From the NCBI GenBank assembly GCA_945870465.1, contig CAMBSS010000195.1, forward strand, positions 1 through 7,160: a stretch of 7,160 nt of DNA, written 5' to 3'. The notes beneath the pieces were generated by a model that was given only the letters and a program-made list of their open reading frames with translations, was not told where the DNA came from and searched no databases. Position 1 is the stretch's first letter. Each line of letters opens with the position of its first letter. This stretch comes from Bordetella parapertussis (lineage in GTDB: Bacteria > Pseudomonadota > Gammaproteobacteria > Burkholderiales > SG8-41). Shown one piece after another: positions 5,400 through 7,160 of this stretch. Both the position numbers and the translations under genes were made by a program.

Positions 5400-6230
5400 A
5401 TGCCCAGCGACGACATCACAACCCCGCGTCAATTCATGACGGCCAGCGATTCAATGCGGATCGCCTACTACGTCGACGACTTTACCGATCCGTGGAAGCA
5501 GCCGCAAACGCTGTTCCTGACGCATCCGGCGATGAGCAGCGCTCGGCGCCTGTACGCGTTCGTGCCGCACCTGGCGCGGCACTACCGGGTCGTGCGCATG
5601 GACATGCGCGGACACGGCAGCTCGCCGGTGCCGCCACCGGAGTTGCCGCTAACGCGCGAGCGACTGATGCAGGATCTGCTGGAGCTTCAAAATCACCTGG
5701 GTGTAGAACGGGCGCATTTTCTCGGCGCTGCCGGCGGCGGTTATCTCGCGCAGTGGCTTGCCATCGCCCATCCCGAGCGGGTGCTGAGCATTCTGCTCTT
5801 TGCGTCCAAGCCGGGACTCAAACACAGTCAGGCCGCGAGCTGGATTCCGCAGATCGAAGCCAAGGGGCTGCGCCCTTTTCTGCTGGAAACTATCGGCGAC
5901 CGCTTTCCGCCTGGCTATGCCGACAAGGAACACATTGCCTGGTTCGTGGACGAAATAGCGCGTAACGATATCGAGTTCATCAAGCGCTTCATACTGAAAA
6001 TGACGGGCCTGTACTGGATGGATGAAGTCGGCACTATCCAATGTCCCACGTTGATCGTGGCGCCGGGTGACGAGTCGATAGGCGATGGCGCCGCTTATCC
6101 GGAAATGCACCAGCGTATACCTACGAGCGAGCTACTTGTTTACGACGGCGGCCGTCACAACATCGGCGACTATCTCGCCGACCGCTGCGCGGCCGACGCG
6201 TTGGCCTTTCTGCAGCGTCATTTTCCCTAG
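5400..6230 (+). CDS. Alpha/beta-hydrolase-fold protein with alanine at the nucleophile position
   Basis: The 276-residue product has the layout of a short, soluble alpha/beta hydrolase: THPAMSS (oxyanion region, 41-47), VVRMDMRGHGSSP (64-76), the elbow strand HFLGAAGGGYLAQWLA (106-121), HPERV (124-128), PTLIVAPGDESI (216-227) and the final YDGGRHNIGDY (248-258). Candidate acid and base are Asp224 and His253. In the usual G-x-S-x-G elbow the sequence is G109-A-A111-G-G, so the catalytic Ser is replaced by Ala (codon GCC at 5730-5732). It may be non-hydrolytic, use another mechanism, or have lost activity; the frame is intact and not otherwise degraded. No signal peptide is seen, so a cytoplasmic location is likely. 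Start ATG follows GGAG (5389-5392) by 7 bases. It lies between two Bug receptor genes, which suggests a role in catabolism of the imported compound. Substrate unknown. Confidence 0.88.
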   Translation: MPSDDITTPRQFMTASDSMRIAYYVDDFTDPWKQPQTLFLTHPAMSSARRLYAFVPHLARHYRVVRMDMRGHGSSPVPPPELPLTRERLMQDLLELQNHLGVERAHFLGAAGGGYLAQWLAIAHPERVLSILLFASKPGLKHSQAASWIPQIEAKGLRPFLLETIGDRFPPGYADKEHIAWFVDEIARNDIEFIKRFILKMTGLYWMDEVGTIQCPTLIVAPGDESIGDGAAYPEMHQRIPTSELLVYDGGRHNIGDYLADRCAADALAFLQRHFP

Positions 6231-6237
6231 CCGCGTC

Positions 6238-7160
6238 CTACTCCGGACGCACGTTGGCGTCTTTGATGACCTTGGCCCACTTGGCAGTTTCGCTTTTGAG
6301 ATAAGCAGAAAACTGCTGCGGTGAACTGCTGATGATGTCCACTCCCTGGGCCAGCAGCCGTGCCTTGACGTCAGGCAACTGCATTGTCTTTGCAGTCGCC
6401 GCATAAAGTCGATCGACAATGGATTGTGGCGTGCGAGCCGGCACCAATATGCCGTACCAAGTACCGCTTTCAAGACCCTGCACGCCCGCTTCTGAGGTGG
6501 TGGGCACTTCGGGATGTGTGGAAAGCCGCCGCGTGCTGGCAATGGCGAGCGCCCGCACGCGTCCCGATTTGATGTGCGGATCGACTGCCAGCGGGCCCAC
6601 GAACATCATCTGCACGTGTCCGCCCAGCAGGTCGACGACGGCCGGCCCCGCACTCTTGTAGGGAACATGCGTAATCTGCAGTCCCAATGTCGATTTGAAC
6701 AATTCCCCGGTCAGATGCGGTTGGCTGCCATTGCCTCCCGACGCAAAGCTGATCGTGTTCGGCTTGGATTTGGCCAACGCGATCAACTCTTTCATCGACT
6801 TCACCGGCAATGCTGCAGGGACCACAAGAATATTGGGCTGGGATACAAGCAGCGAGACCGCGGCGAAATCCTTGAGAGAGTCATATGGCAGCTTCGATAT
6901 CAGGCTCGGGTTCACAGTATGCGTCGTCGTGATGAACAGCAGTGTGTAGCCGTCGGGGGCGGCTTTGGCGGTAATCTCGGTACCTATCACGCTGCTGCCG
7001 CCCGGGCGGTTATCGATAACGATTTGCTGCCCGATCGATTCCGTAAAGCCGGCTTGTATCGTGCGGGCAAGGGTATCCGAACCGCCTCCCGCGGCAATCG
7101 GCAGGATCCAGCGGATCGGACGCTCCGGATAATTGCCTTGGGCGGCTGCCAGCGATACCG
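6238..7160 (-). CDS. Bug/TctC family tripartite tricarboxylate transporter receptor (Bug 3), 5' end cut by window edge
   Basis: Third TctC/Bug periplasmic solute-binding protein, with 306 residues visible. The frame stays open to the right edge, so the start and most of the signal peptide lie outside; the visible beginning VSLAAAQG is the end of that signal. Family signatures follow: NYPERPIRWILPIAAGGGSD (9-28), DNRPGGSSVIGTEITAKAAPDGYT (49-72), ISFASGGNGSQPHLTGELF, ITHVPYKSAGPAVVDLLGGH, LESGTWYGILVPARTP and the terminal KWAKVIKDANVRPE. The GSSG turn of the other two is SGGNGS here, an ordinary variant. It converges on the hydrolase gene, with the stop codons only 7 bases apart. Ligand unknown; the sequence differs enough from the two other Bug proteins that it need not share their ligand. 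Confidence 0.93.
   Translation of the reverse strand, partial: VSLAAAQGNYPERPIRWILPIAAGGGSDTLARTIQAGFTESIGQQIVIDNRPGGSSVIGTEITAKAAPDGYTLLFITTTHTVNPSLISKLPYDSLKDFAAVSLLVSQPNILVVPAALPVKSMKELIALAKSKPNTISFASGGNGSQPHLTGELFKSTLGLQITHVPYKSAGPAVVDLLGGHVQMMFVGPLAVDPHIKSGRVRALAIASTRRLSTHPEVPTTSEAGVQGLESGTWYGILVPARTPQSIVDRLYAATAKTMQLPDVKARLLAQGVDIISSSPQQFSAYLKSETAKWAKVIKDANVRPE

Overview
The window looks like a piece of a GC-rich betaproteobacterial chromosome, most likely Burkholderiales or a close relative. The evidence is three genes for Bug/TctC-type periplasmic solute-binding proteins, a family greatly expanded in that group, together with a DUF2062 membrane protein next to comEC and strong G/C preference at third codon positions. 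Genus and species cannot be read from the sequence.

Left part (1-1696): the 5' end of comEC (DNA-uptake channel) runs off the left edge on the minus strand. Diverging from it is a tight plus-strand pair: a DUF2062 inner-membrane protein and, 4 bases later, an AlkA-type DNA-3-methyladenine glycosylase. This is ordinary core-genome content.

A 168-base gap (1697-1864) separates this pair from convergent genes. It holds a striking long inverted repeat with two 33-base arms (30 of 33 positions matching) around a 42-base loop. The arms are built from a roughly 9-base repeated unit and resemble a dispersed intergenic (REP-like) element more than a classic terminator.

Middle part (1865-4943, minus strand): a compact probable operon, read right to left: a Bug receptor, a persulfide dioxygenase-rhodanese fusion (ETHE1-type metallo-beta-lactamase fold plus a rhodanese domain with an intact active-site cysteine), and a second Bug receptor. 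The gaps are 43 and 6 bases. No TctA/TctB membrane subunits are visible, so the receptors are orphans within this window.

Right part (4944-7160): a 456-base region with no confident gene (one doubtful small reading frame, weak promoter-like signals and a near-palindrome), then a plus-strand alpha/beta-hydrolase-fold protein, and a third Bug receptor on the minus strand cut by the right edge. The stop codons of these last two convergent genes are only 7 bases apart. In the alpha/beta-hydrolase protein the nucleophile serine appears to be alanine (Ala111), while a candidate acid and histidine are kept.

The right two-thirds reads as an accessory catabolic or uptake neighbourhood: periplasmic receptors for small, probably carboxylated, compounds mixed with single enzymes. 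I see no mobile element, CRISPR array, RNA gene or clearly new multi-gene system. The points most worth a second look are the serine-less hydrolase, the sulfur enzyme placed between two Bug receptors, and the inverted repeat.
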